Positions 1-8,241 of a stretch of 64,000 nt of DNA are shown here, in pieces. The first letter of the stretch is position 1. Each line of letters starts with the position of its first letter. The DNA comes from Parapedobacter sp035556095. Its GTDB lineage: Bacteria > Bacteroidota > Bacteroidia > Sphingobacteriales > Sphingobacteriaceae. Where the stretch lies: NCBI RefSeq assembly GCF_035556095.1, contig NZ_DATMFT010000011.1, positions 238,840 to 302,839 of the forward strand. Reading direction: 5' to 3'. Under the pieces are notes generated by a model. It did no database searches. It was given only the letters and a program-made list of their open reading frames with translations, and had not been told where the DNA came from. The position numbers and the translations under genes are program-made.

Positions 1-541
1 TATACGGATAGTTCCCATCGTACCGGCCCGGAATCTGTATGTACCGAAGCGCCTTGGTGACGCCCAGTTCTGAGGTGAAATACCCGAGCAAGGTCAGTTG
101 CTTCAAGAGATGGAAATAATGGTTAGGAGCTTCTCCCAGCTTACTGCGCTGGTATTCCTTGGATTCCATATCGATCGCTACCAACAGCTCGGTACGTTCC
201 GAAATATCCAGTTCCTGGAATTTACGGCCGAACCTGCCTGACGAAGCTGCCTCCAGCTTGTCGAGGCCGTCGATCACGACATGCTGATCTTCCGATGTGT
301 AACAATCCCTTACCATAACCGGGATAAAAGACCCTACGCCGGCCTCCTTCGCCCCCGGACTAGCGGTAGGCGGTAGGATGGTATCGGCGATATTGCCTAG
401 AAAATCGACCTTATCAACCTCAAAAAGGCCCTCAACCCTCGGAGTTGCTTTACGGGCGCATCCCTCCAGGAATAAGTTGGCCCCTACTATGGCCCCGCCC
501 ATAATCCAGGCGACCCTTTTCACCGCTTCTCTTCTATTCAT
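1..541 (-). CDS. Gluconate 2-dehydrogenase subunit 3-like small subunit (C-terminus cut by window edge)
   Basis: Reading leftwards from the ATG at 541, 180 codons stay open to the window edge. The N-terminus has a twin-arginine start (MNRREAVKR) followed by a hydrophobic stretch and a Cys at about residue 28 (LEGC). The last readable residues, PGRYDGNYP, align with PGRYDGYFP near the end of the paralogue at 23739-24278, so only a few residues should be missing. Family knowledge: these small subunits carry the Tat signal for a GMC-type catalytic partner that lacks one, and stay bound as part of a membrane-side dehydrogenase. The gene follows the GMC oxidoreductase at 587-2266 by 45 bp, which fits that pairing. 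The substrate is unknown. Confidence 0.82.
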   Translation of the reverse strand, partial: MNRREAVKRVAWIMGGAIVGANLFLEGCARKATPRVEGLFEVDKVDFLGNIADTILPPTASPGAKEAGVGSFIPVMVRDCYTSEDQHVVIDGLDKLEAASSGRFGRKFQELDISERTELLVAIDMESKEYQRSKLGEAPNHYFHLLKQLTLLGYFTSELGVTKALRYIQIPGRYDGNYPY

Positions 542-586
542 TGCACCGTGTTTTTTTTATGATTATTTTCCCGCAGACAGATGGGA

Positions 587-2266
587 TTACAGGTTACGCC
601 TCTTGAGCTCACCGACCGCAAAATCCACGGCTCGTGCGGTTAGGGCCATGTATGTAAGTGATGGGTTCACGCACGAGCCAGAAGTCATACATGCGCCATC
701 GGTCACGAATACGTTCAACGCGTCCCAGACCTGGTTGTGGCCATTGAGTACCGAGGTTTTCGGGTCGCGTCCCATTCGGGCTGTACCCATCTCGTGGATT
801 CCTTGGCCGAAACCGTAGGCATTGTCAAACGTACCCACGTCTTTTACCCCTGCCGCTTCCAGCATCTCCGCGCAGTCGTTCATCATGTCCTCGCGCATCT
901 TCAACTCGTTTTCCTTGATTTCCATGTCCATGGACAACACCGGCAACCCCCATTTGTCCTTCACCGTTTTATCGAGGGAAATGCGGTTCTCATGGTAAGG
1001 CAGTATCTCACCGAATGCACCGAAGCCCACGGACCAGCCCCCCGGTTCACACATTGCATCTTTCCATTCGCCACCGATGCTCATCTCGGCAATCTCGCCG
1101 CTCCACCGCCCACGACTGGCGCCCCCTTGGTAACCGAAGCCCCGGAGATAGTCGCGCCTGTCATCGCCAACATTACGGAAACGAGGGATATACAGCCCAT
1201 TGGCCCGACGTCCATAATAGTATCTGTCTTCATATCCTTCCACGCGGCCGCTTGCGCCGCAACGGAAATGGTGGTCCATGGCATTGTGACCCAGTTCGCC
1301 GCTGCTGCTACCCAGTCCCCCTTCCCAGACATCCGTTGCCGAATTCATCAATACCCAAGTAGAATTGAACGCCGAGGCGCAAACGAACACGACTTTCGCG
1401 AAGTATTCGTAAGTCTGGTGGGTTTCCCCATCAATAATCTCCACGCCCTTGGCCTTTTTGGCATCTTTATCATAAAGTATCCGCGTAACGATGGAAAACG
1501 GACGCAAGGTCAGGTTGCCTGTGGCCACCGCCGCTGGCAGGGTGGACGACTGCGTGCTGAAGTAGGCACCGAAGTTACATCCTAGCCAGCATTGGCTCTG
1601 GTATTGGCAATTGATTCGACCCTCGTGGGGTACCGTAAGGTTTGCTGCCCGGCCGATGATGAAATGTCGCTTGCCCTTGTAGTGAGATTTTATCCGGGCG
1701 GCGAGATCCTTCTCCACAACATTCATTTCCATTGGTGGAAGGAATTCGCCATCGGGAAGCACATCCAAACCATCCTGGTTGCCGCTGATGCCCGTCCACT
1801 TCTCTACATGGCTATACCAGGGTGCGATGTCTTTGTATCGGATAGGCCAATCCACGCCGTGCCCATCCTTTGCGTTGGCTTTGAAATCCAGATCACTGAG
1901 CCGATAGCTCTGGCGACCCCATGTCAACGAACGGCCACCGACGTGGTAACCGCGATACCAATCAAAGCGTTTTTTCTCTACATAAGGATTCTCTTTCTCA
2001 TTGACCCAGAAATCGAGGTTCTTTTCATTCAGCGGGTAATCCCGCTTTAAAACGGGGTAATCTTCGATCATCTGCTGCGTACGTCCACCCCGGTGCGGGA
2101 ACTCCCAAATATCTTTGGTGGCCGAAGGGTAATCCTTTACGTGCTCCACATTCCGCCCCCGCTCCAGCATGATGGTCTTCAGTCCTTTTTGGGTCAATTC
2201 CTTTGCGGCCCATCCGCCGCTAATTCCTGATCCGATCACAATCGCATCATATTCATTATCCGTCAT
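587..2266 (-). CDS. GMC-family FAD oxidoreductase (sugar/glucoside dehydrogenase-like), large subunit
   Basis: 559 residues. An N-terminal FAD motif (VIGSGISGGWAAKEL) starts near residue 11. The GMC C-terminal domain shows His491 in HEMGTARMG and Asn534 in VNPSLTYMALTARA, the expected His/Asn catalytic pair. There is a Cys cluster C220-x5-C226-x3-C230; the same spacing carries the 3Fe-4S cluster in FAD glucose dehydrogenases of the Burkholderia type, so electrons probably leave through an Fe-S centre (inference). No signal peptide is present, in line with co-export by the Tat-bearing small subunit encoded directly downstream. It is the ninth gene of the long minus-strand run that starts with susC. 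Gluconate, glucoside-3- and related dehydrogenases are all possible. Confidence 0.85.
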   Translation of the reverse strand: MTDNEYDAIVIGSGISGGWAAKELTQKGLKTIMLERGRNVEHVKDYPSATKDIWEFPHRGGRTQQMIEDYPVLKRDYPLNEKNLDFWVNEKENPYVEKKRFDWYRGYHVGGRSLTWGRQSYRLSDLDFKANAKDGHGVDWPIRYKDIAPWYSHVEKWTGISGNQDGLDVLPDGEFLPPMEMNVVEKDLAARIKSHYKGKRHFIIGRAANLTVPHEGRINCQYQSQCWLGCNFGAYFSTQSSTLPAAVATGNLTLRPFSIVTRILYDKDAKKAKGVEIIDGETHQTYEYFAKVVFVCASAFNSTWVLMNSATDVWEGGLGSSSGELGHNAMDHHFRCGASGRVEGYEDRYYYGRRANGLYIPRFRNVGDDRRDYLRGFGYQGGASRGRWSGEIAEMSIGGEWKDAMCEPGGWSVGFGAFGEILPYHENRISLDKTVKDKWGLPVLSMDMEIKENELKMREDMMNDCAEMLEAAGVKDVGTFDNAYGFGQGIHEMGTARMGRDPKTSVLNGHNQVWDALNVFVTDGACMTSGSCVNPSLTYMALTARAVDFAVGELKRRNL

Positions 2267-2291
2267 AAATCATCAATCAGTAAGTATCTAA

Positions 2292-3017
2292 CTAAATTTC
2301 TGCCGATTCCAATTCTTCAAATTCGAGGTCCATCAGGCCGTACTGTTCCCAGTCCCTGAAATCGAAGTGCCACCATTCGTCGGCGTATACTGTGAAGCCG
2401 TGGCTGGCCATCGTGCGGATCAGCAGTTCCCTGTTCTGCAGCACCGCTGCCGGCAGGTCGCTGAAATCCACATGGGCCTTCGGCGTGAATTCATCAAATA
2501 GGGTGGGCATGGCCAGCTCCTCACCGGTTGCCTTGTCGATCAACGTGAGGTCAACCGCGCAACCCCGGTTGTGCTTGGAGCCCGTGTAGGGCGAGGCGGC
2601 GAAGGTGGAGTCCAGCACATGCTCGTAGAAAGCCACCGTAACCCGGTACGGCCGGTAGGCGTCCCAGATTTTCAGCCCGTAGCCCATTTCCGCCAGTTCG
2701 GCCTGCACCGCCTGCAGGGCTACCGCAGCCGGCCGACACAGGTAAGCGCCGGGGCTGGTATAAACGGGCTCCCCCATGAAATTGCGGGAGGTTGCATACA
2801 CCACATCAAATACCGCATCGGGCAGGTAAGCACGGAGGTCAACCAGCTCCCGGTCCGGGTTCTGCGCCACCTGCCGGCGGTATTCTTCCACGGTCGACAC
2901 CGTGGGCGCACCATACTTCTGCTGGTAGGCCTCCTTGGGCGAGGGCGGCGCGCACGAAACCGCCAGGAATACAGCTGCAACAAGCGGTTGCAACACGTGA
3001 AATTTCAGCGTAATCAT
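2292..3017 (-). CDS. D-alanyl-D-alanine dipeptidase, VanX-like M15 metallopeptidase, lipoprotein
   Basis: 241 residues with a lipoprotein signal (LAVSC, Cys22). The M15D zinc site is complete: His149 and Asp156 in SKHNRGCAVDL, His217 with the catalytic Glu214 in EWWHF, and the substrate-polarising Arg122 in WDAYRPYR. Family role: hydrolysis of D-Ala-D-Ala and related D,D-dipeptides. As a lipoprotein in a SusCD locus without a vanA/vanH set, it more likely feeds on D,D-dipeptides than confers glycopeptide resistance (inference). The PLP enzyme for D-amino acids lies 42 bp upstream and the GMC oxidoreductase 25 bp downstream, in the same direction. Confidence 0.88.
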   Translation of the reverse strand: MITLKFHVLQPLVAAVFLAVSCAPPSPKEAYQQKYGAPTVSTVEEYRRQVAQNPDRELVDLRAYLPDAVFDVVYATSRNFMGEPVYTSPGAYLCRPAAVALQAVQAELAEMGYGLKIWDAYRPYRVTVAFYEHVLDSTFAASPYTGSKHNRGCAVDLTLIDKATGEELAMPTLFDEFTPKAHVDFSDLPAAVLQNRELLIRTMASHGFTVYADEWWHFDFRDWEQYGLMDLEFEELESAEI

Positions 3018-3059
3018 GTCTTCAGATTTGAATAGTTAATGAATAATACAGCGCACTAA

Positions 3060-4205
3060 TTAGGTATCTGCCGCATAACGGAACCGTTGCCGGGCATCGA
3101 TCTCCCAGCTGTCCGTCACTACGCCCCCTTCCACCACGTTATAGGCGTCGTACAGGTTCACCGTCGGGCAGATATGGTACGGGATGCCGTAAAGCATGTC
3201 GCCCAGACCGATCCCATGCCCCGCGGGCGCCTGCAGCACCAAGTGCTCCTCGCTCTGGCGCAGGGCTAGGAGCCTCGGCGCGTTCAGGAAATGCACCCGC
3301 CGCTCGATGGCATTCTCCGCTCCCACCGCCTTGTGGCCTAGGTCCACGCAGATCGTCTCCGGACCCGGGAGGGAGATCACCCGAGTGAAGAGCACCGCCG
3401 CGGGAAGGAATGCCTGATCCGGGCAGTCAACCGCGTAGCCATGGTCCCACAGCACGAACGTGCCGGGGCTGCACTGCACCTCGGCCATCTCCGCATAATA
3501 CGGGAACGACGGGGAGCCGCCGATGATGATTTCCAGCCGAGGGAAGCCCTGCCCCGAAAGCCGCTCCACCAGCGCAGCCAGCGGACGGAAGTTCGTCTCG
3601 CATTGCTGCCGCAGCCTCTCCGGATCTCGCTCGCGCACCTGCCCGTCGTAGGCGTGCAGGCCCGCCACGTGCAGCCCCGCAAGGGAGTGGCAATGCACGT
3701 AAAGCGCTTCGGCTTCCGCACCGATCGGGATACCCGTACGGCCCATGCCGATGTCTAGGTCGAGGTACACGTCCACGGAGGCACCCTGCGAAACGGCAGC
3801 CGCAGACAGCCGGTCGACGGCGGAACGGTGGTCCACGATGGCCGAAAACCGGCTACCGGGAAACTGCTTCGAAAGCTGGAGGAAGGCGCCCACCCGTGGG
3901 CCAAGCAGCGGGTAGGCCACCAGCACATCCGGCGCCCCGCAACGCCCGAGCATTGCAGCCTCGGCCAGCGTGGCGCATTTGTAGCGGGTGATGCCCGCTG
4001 CCAACTGAAACCGGGTGATGGCTGACGACTTATGAGTTTTCACGTGCGGCCGCAAGCGCTGGGCATCGCCCACCATACCGGTGGCCACATCTATGTTATG
4101 TTTTACCCGGTCGGGGTACACCAATAGGGCTGGCGAATCGATTTCCTGCGCGTTACCCACTTCGTACCAAGATCCGGCGGTAGTTGTACTTTTCACTCTA
4201 TCCAT
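3060..4205 (-). CDS. D-serine dehydratase / D-threonine aldolase-like PLP enzyme
   Basis: 381 residues. A fold-type III alanine-racemase-like barrel carries the PLP lysine as Lys56 in RPHVKTHK, followed by the D-serine-dehydratase-like C-terminal domain. The metal site near the C-terminus reads His344-Ile-Cys346 (PYHICPTVN). Eukaryotic D-serine dehydratases bind zinc with His-x-Cys, while characterised D-threonine aldolases use His-x-Asp, so dehydration of D-Ser or D-Thr is favoured over aldol cleavage (inference). No signal peptide, so cytoplasmic. RidA, which clears enamine/imine products of such dehydratases, is encoded 63 bp upstream, and VanX downstream. Annotation pipelines usually call this D-TA family. 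Confidence 0.82.
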   Translation of the reverse strand: MDRVKSTTTAGSWYEVGNAQEIDSPALLVYPDRVKHNIDVATGMVGDAQRLRPHVKTHKSSAITRFQLAAGITRYKCATLAEAAMLGRCGAPDVLVAYPLLGPRVGAFLQLSKQFPGSRFSAIVDHRSAVDRLSAAAVSQGASVDVYLDLDIGMGRTGIPIGAEAEALYVHCHSLAGLHVAGLHAYDGQVRERDPERLRQQCETNFRPLAALVERLSGQGFPRLEIIIGGSPSFPYYAEMAEVQCSPGTFVLWDHGYAVDCPDQAFLPAAVLFTRVISLPGPETICVDLGHKAVGAENAIERRVHFLNAPRLLALRQSEEHLVLQAPAGHGIGLGDMLYGIPYHICPTVNLYDAYNVVEGGVVTDSWEIDARQRFRYAADT

Positions 4206-4268
4206 AATTGTTCTTCCTAGCTGTTTGCTGTGTTCTTGTATTTTCCGCCCTTCCTTTCCCCTCCCGTC

Positions 4269-4670
4269 TCATCCGCCGGCCGTGCTGGCCGGCTGGCCCG
4301 TGATGGCCATGCAGTCGATCTCCACCAGCACGCCTTTGGGGAGCTCCCGGGCAGCGATGGTGGTCCGCGCAGGCGCGGCATCGGTGAAGAAGGTCTGGTA
4401 CACCGCGTTCATCTCCTGGAAAAGCGCCATGTCTGCCAGGAAACACGTGGTCTTCACCACGTCGGCCAGCGTGCAGCCGCTGGCGGCCAGCACATGCCGC
4501 ATGTTTTCCAGCGACTGCCGTGTCTGGGCGGCTATGCCCCTAGGGACCGTCCCGTCGGTCGCGTCGATCGGCAGCTGGCCGGAAAGGAATACGAGGTTGC
4601 CATGCCGGATGGCCTGGCTATAGGGCCCGATGGCGGCCGGCGCCGCTTTGCTTGCTATGACTTGTTTCAT
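4269..4670 (-). CDS. RidA family enamine/imine deaminase
   Basis: 133 residues, the usual RidA length, with conserved GPYSQA, FLSGQLP and the substrate-binding Arg102 in ARTTIAA plus Glu117 in LVEID. RidA proteins hydrolyse 2-aminoacrylate and related imines to 2-keto acids and protect PLP enzymes from attack by them. Its ATG overlaps the stop of the preceding serine hydrolase as ATGA (4667-4670), a sign of translational coupling. The PLP enzyme that could produce its substrate is encoded next. Cytoplasmic. The C-terminus (GQPASTAGG) is a few residues longer than usual. Confidence 0.9.
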   Translation of the reverse strand: MKQVIASKAAPAAIGPYSQAIRHGNLVFLSGQLPIDATDGTVPRGIAAQTRQSLENMRHVLAASGCTLADVVKTTCFLADMALFQEMNAVYQTFFTDAAPARTTIAARELPKGVLVEIDCMAITGQPASTAGG

Positions 4671-6505
4671 CGTTTTATTTGGTTATTTTCTACATTCCGT
4701 TTGGTGAAGGCCATGCCCGACACCCCGCCGTTGCTGACCGTGAAACCGGTGACACGGCCACGGCGGTCGCGGTTGAAGGTCATCTCGTTGAAGATCCAGT
4801 AGGTGCCTTTGAACCGGTCGGCCACTGTGGGTAGCAGCCGGACGTCGGATATCCGCTTGTGGCTGAGGTACAGCCGGCCATCCCGTTCCGCGATGCGGTA
4901 CTCGGTACGGATCTCCGGGTTGTAGTATACCCCGGTGTAATCCGAGGCTGGTGCCTCCGGCTCGTAATCCGTCGTACCGTGGAGCCGTGCCGGTGCCTTC
5001 GGTGAGAGGTCCATGGGCGCCTCGGCAGGCAGGTCCAGCAGGATATCGGCCGTACGCCGCGCCAGCTCCACAGTATTGCATGAGGCCAGGTTGCTCAGCA
5101 CGATGACGCCCACGTCCTGGTCGGGGAAACAAAGCATGAACGAGCGGTAGCCCGCATCGACTCCCGAATGGTCGATGGTGCGTAGCCCCTTGTAGTTGCC
5201 CACGGCGACCCCCAGCGCGTAATTCAGTTGCGTGCCGTCATCGAGCTTCCCGGGTGTGGTCATCAGTTCGAAGATCCGGGCATTGCCCACGTGGTGGTGG
5301 CGATAATTGGGCATCCACTTCACGAAGTCGTGTACGGTGGTGAACAGGCTCGTGGCACCCGAGTTGGCGAAGCTGAGCACACTCTTCTTCATCTCGCCCG
5401 AGCGGTCGTCGTAGGAGTAGGCCCGCTCAGGGAGGATTTCCTCGTGGTCGTCGTAGAAGAACGTGCGCCGCATCCCCAGCGGCTCGAAAATTTCGGCCGT
5501 GGTCCATTCGCGCAGGGTCTTCCCCGTCACCCGGCGCACGATTTCGGCCGCCAGCGTGTAGTTGGCATTGGAATACTGGTACTTCGTGCCGGGGGGAAAG
5601 TTCAGTGCCTCCTGATTGAAGATCAGCCCCAGCAGCTGCTCCTGCGTAATCACGTCGTCCATGCGCCAACCCGCCAGGGCGGCCACCACCCACTGGTCGC
5701 GCAGGCCGCTGGTGTGGTTCAGCATCTGCCGGATGGTGATCGGCTCGCGCGTCTTCAGTTCGGGCAGGTATCGGTGGACGTCGTCTTCCAGCGACAACTT
5801 ACCGGCGTCGTGCAGCGCCGCCAGGGCATAAGCCGCGAACTGCTTCGACACCGAAGCGATATGGAACGGGGTGTGCGGCGACACCGGGATGCCGTACTCC
5901 AGGTTGGCCAGACCGAAACCGCGCGCGAACAGCATCGCCCCGTCTTTCACGATGCCGACGGCGACACCAGCCGAACCGGCTGTGGCATAGGGCCGGAAAA
6001 GTCGGTCGATCCTATCGAGCTTCTTCCCGCCCCCGTCGGCCTGACGGGCGGTCAGCGTATAAGCACCAGCATCGTTGGTCTGCTTGTACGGTACACGGCG
6101 CTCACCGTCCCACACGAAGGCGTTGCCATCCAGCCCCGTCTGGATGGCATAGCCGGGCTGCGGCGTTAGCCGGATCCGGTAAGTGCCCCCTTCGGTCGCA
6201 TCAAACCCGAGCCACTCTGTGGCATCCACATGCCGCTGGTGGTCGCCAGCGACAAGCACCGTGCCGTCCGGCGCCGAGACGGTCACCCCCAGATTGATGC
6301 CCCGCTGGGCCAATTCGATATCCACATGGCGGCCCGCTTCCGCATCCAGCGCATAAACATGTTCCTCGTCGTGCTGGATGGGCCGCGACACGGACTGGTC
6401 GAAATCAAGCGCTGGAGCCGGCTGGGCCGACGTGTTGGCCATGGCCCCCGATACGACCAGAAAGGCCATCGATACCGGTTTCAAAAATCGGAAATTCAGT
6501 TCCAT
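4667..6505 (-). CDS. Secreted serine hydrolase, beta-lactamase / DD-peptidase fold (class C-like)
   Basis: 612 residues from the ATG at 6505; the frame could open at a GTG at 6529, but the ATG gives a clean signal peptide ending in NTSAQ. A beta-sandwich-like region (about residues 30-155) precedes the hydrolase domain. That domain shows the SxxK nucleophile motif in IASVSKQF, the Tyr motif in YQYSNANY and HSGVDAGYR in the third-motif position. A C-terminal beta-rich domain (about 500-612) follows, as in many D-aminopeptidase and esterase members. Family members act on D-amino-acid peptides, beta-lactams or esters, so the substrate cannot be read off. It is coupled to ridA by an ATGA overlap, which favours a D-amino-acid peptide role (inference). 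Confidence 0.85.
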   Translation of the reverse strand: MELNFRFLKPVSMAFLVVSGAMANTSAQPAPALDFDQSVSRPIQHDEEHVYALDAEAGRHVDIELAQRGINLGVTVSAPDGTVLVAGDHQRHVDATEWLGFDATEGGTYRIRLTPQPGYAIQTGLDGNAFVWDGERRVPYKQTNDAGAYTLTARQADGGGKKLDRIDRLFRPYATAGSAGVAVGIVKDGAMLFARGFGLANLEYGIPVSPHTPFHIASVSKQFAAYALAALHDAGKLSLEDDVHRYLPELKTREPITIRQMLNHTSGLRDQWVVAALAGWRMDDVITQEQLLGLIFNQEALNFPPGTKYQYSNANYTLAAEIVRRVTGKTLREWTTAEIFEPLGMRRTFFYDDHEEILPERAYSYDDRSGEMKKSVLSFANSGATSLFTTVHDFVKWMPNYRHHHVGNARIFELMTTPGKLDDGTQLNYALGVAVGNYKGLRTIDHSGVDAGYRSFMLCFPDQDVGVIVLSNLASCNTVELARRTADILLDLPAEAPMDLSPKAPARLHGTTDYEPEAPASDYTGVYYNPEIRTEYRIAERDGRLYLSHKRISDVRLLPTVADRFKGTYWIFNEMTFNRDRRGRVTGFTVSNGGVSGMAFTKRNVENNQIKR

Positions 6506-6546
6506 AACAATTCTTGAGTTTATCCCCACAGTCGTTAACTGCCTGA

Positions 6547-8211
6547 TTAGCTACTTTTAGACAGCCTAAAGTTCGCAAAATAATAAATGATTCGGCTATC
6601 TGGATCGAACGGAACCGGCGGCTCGCCCCCAATATTCATGATGATCACCCGGTTATGTCGATTTACCGCTTCCGACAGATCTACCGTCACGTCATGCCAT
6701 TTTGAGAGGTCGGCGTCGTTGATCCGGAAATTGTCGGGGTTGGGTGCCCAATATTCCTGACCGTATACGCTTTCGTGGTCAAATCCCCACAGGTGGTTCA
6801 GGAACCGTGGCCAGAGCCGCTGGTACCATGAAGCGTTATGCGCTTCCAACACCGATTTTTCGGGCATATATACTTTAAACTTCAGGTATCTGTATTCCTC
6901 GAAATTATACCGGTATTGTGTCGGCAGGGCAAAGACAAACGATGCGTTACGAGCAATCATGGTCGTTTTGAGTACGTTAGCAAGCCCATCGCCGGCGGGC
7001 GCATCGCCTGGATTGCGCATTACCTCCATCCGCCAGGCACCGTCCTGGATCACGCCGTCCATGAGGAGTTTCATGGGCATGAGAGCCTCATCGGGCAGGT
7101 TGACGAGCTCAACAACGCCCGATTCCACGTACGGGCGGAGGATGTCATCCAGGCCCAACGAGTGAGGAATGTACCGTACATGCTCCAATATGCCGGTTTC
7201 CAACAGGTCTTTCAGCGTCTGTGCATTAGCCGCAGAGACATTTCCCACGTTCCGGACAAATGGCGGAAAATCACCGCCACCAACCGTAGACTGTGCACCG
7301 TTACGATCGTACTGGAGCGTCGCCATTTCAAACAGGTCGCCCCCGGTTAGGTCGAGTTGCTTCAGGCTAGAGAAATAAAAGATATCCTGCAACGAATTCA
7401 CATGAATCGGAAAAACCAGTTTGGTGAATGCGGCCACCCCGTCGGCCGTAAAGGTAGTCACCCCATTGGCTTCCAATATTGCCCGTTCTACCGGTGTAAA
7501 TATACTGCTGCCGGTCGGCATGTCTATCACCAACGGCTTTTCCACCAAAACGGTGTCAAGGATCGGGACGTTATTCACTTTGGGCACCACCTTGTACGTC
7601 AGCGATATCGTGGCTGGTTGTCCCGCCGGCAGATTGGCCACGAAAAAACGGGAATCCGCCTCCCGGCTACCGTTCAGCGTCTCGCCATCCTTATTGGTAT
7701 AACTGAACGATAGCCCCTTATAGTCGAGCAAAACGGAAGAAAGACCATTCGGCCAATCGACCGCAGCCGAGGTGGGCGAGGCGAGTACACGTGGCGAATT
7801 GATGGCCAGGCCTGACGCATCGCTGGCGGTATAGGGAATCAGTGCAATCTCTTGCGCCACCGATCTATTGTCGAACTCGTCTACGGTATAAATCCGGAAA
7901 CGGTACAACTTGGGCTGGGTAAGGTCCGTTACGTTCACCCACGATACCAGCGAATCAATGACGATCCGTTGGTCGTCATACTCCACAACGGTTTTTTTTG
8001 CTTTCCCGAGTTTAATCTTATTGGACGGAATCCGGCCGGCCTTCATCAGGTTGATCTCGACCCGCTCATACCCTATTCGGCCTACAATGGTATCATATTT
8101 GGCGGGGTATACCACTTCGCCGGAATATTCTTCCAAGCTGTCATACATGCCACTGCATGCACTTAAAAAGGTGCCAGCCAACACGACGAGATATATTATT
8201 CTGTACATCAT
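6547..8211 (-). CDS. DUF4998-type surface lipoprotein of a SusCD locus
   Basis: 554 residues, lipobox FLSACS with Cys19. The N-terminal half has the DUF4998 pattern (MYDSLEEYSGEVVYPAKYD, then repeated fibronectin-like strands with YRFRIYTVDEFDN). The C-terminal region, about residues 225-554, does not match a family I recognise; its last 150 residues look like a carbohydrate-binding beta-sandwich (YRYLKFKVYMPE, FANFRLS). DUF4998 proteins are found next to SusD and DUF4959 and are thought to be surface glycan-binding proteins. Here it follows the DUF4959 gene by 30 bp. Ligand unknown. Confidence 0.78.
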   Translation of the reverse strand: MMYRIIYLVVLAGTFLSACSGMYDSLEEYSGEVVYPAKYDTIVGRIGYERVEINLMKAGRIPSNKIKLGKAKKTVVEYDDQRIVIDSLVSWVNVTDLTQPKLYRFRIYTVDEFDNRSVAQEIALIPYTASDASGLAINSPRVLASPTSAAVDWPNGLSSVLLDYKGLSFSYTNKDGETLNGSREADSRFFVANLPAGQPATISLTYKVVPKVNNVPILDTVLVEKPLVIDMPTGSSIFTPVERAILEANGVTTFTADGVAAFTKLVFPIHVNSLQDIFYFSSLKQLDLTGGDLFEMATLQYDRNGAQSTVGGGDFPPFVRNVGNVSAANAQTLKDLLETGILEHVRYIPHSLGLDDILRPYVESGVVELVNLPDEALMPMKLLMDGVIQDGAWRMEVMRNPGDAPAGDGLANVLKTTMIARNASFVFALPTQYRYNFEEYRYLKFKVYMPEKSVLEAHNASWYQRLWPRFLNHLWGFDHESVYGQEYWAPNPDNFRINDADLSKWHDVTVDLSEAVNRHNRVIIMNIGGEPPVPFDPDSRIIYYFANFRLSKSS

Positions 8212-8241
8212 ATCAATTTTATTTTTGTTTACACAACATCG

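Noticed and set aside
737..1585. 282-codon plus-strand frame opposite the GMC gene
   Set aside because: No domain, no start context, and it is fully antisense to a well-supported gene.
2292..3017. Vancomycin-resistance cluster
   Set aside because: VanX-like protein is a lipoprotein and no VanA-type ligase, VanH or VanRS is nearby.
5228..6169. Long plus-strand open frame opposite the serine hydrolase gene
   Set aside because: Antisense to a gene with clear catalytic motifs; composition is His/Arg/Val-rich as expected for a shadow frame in GC-rich DNA.
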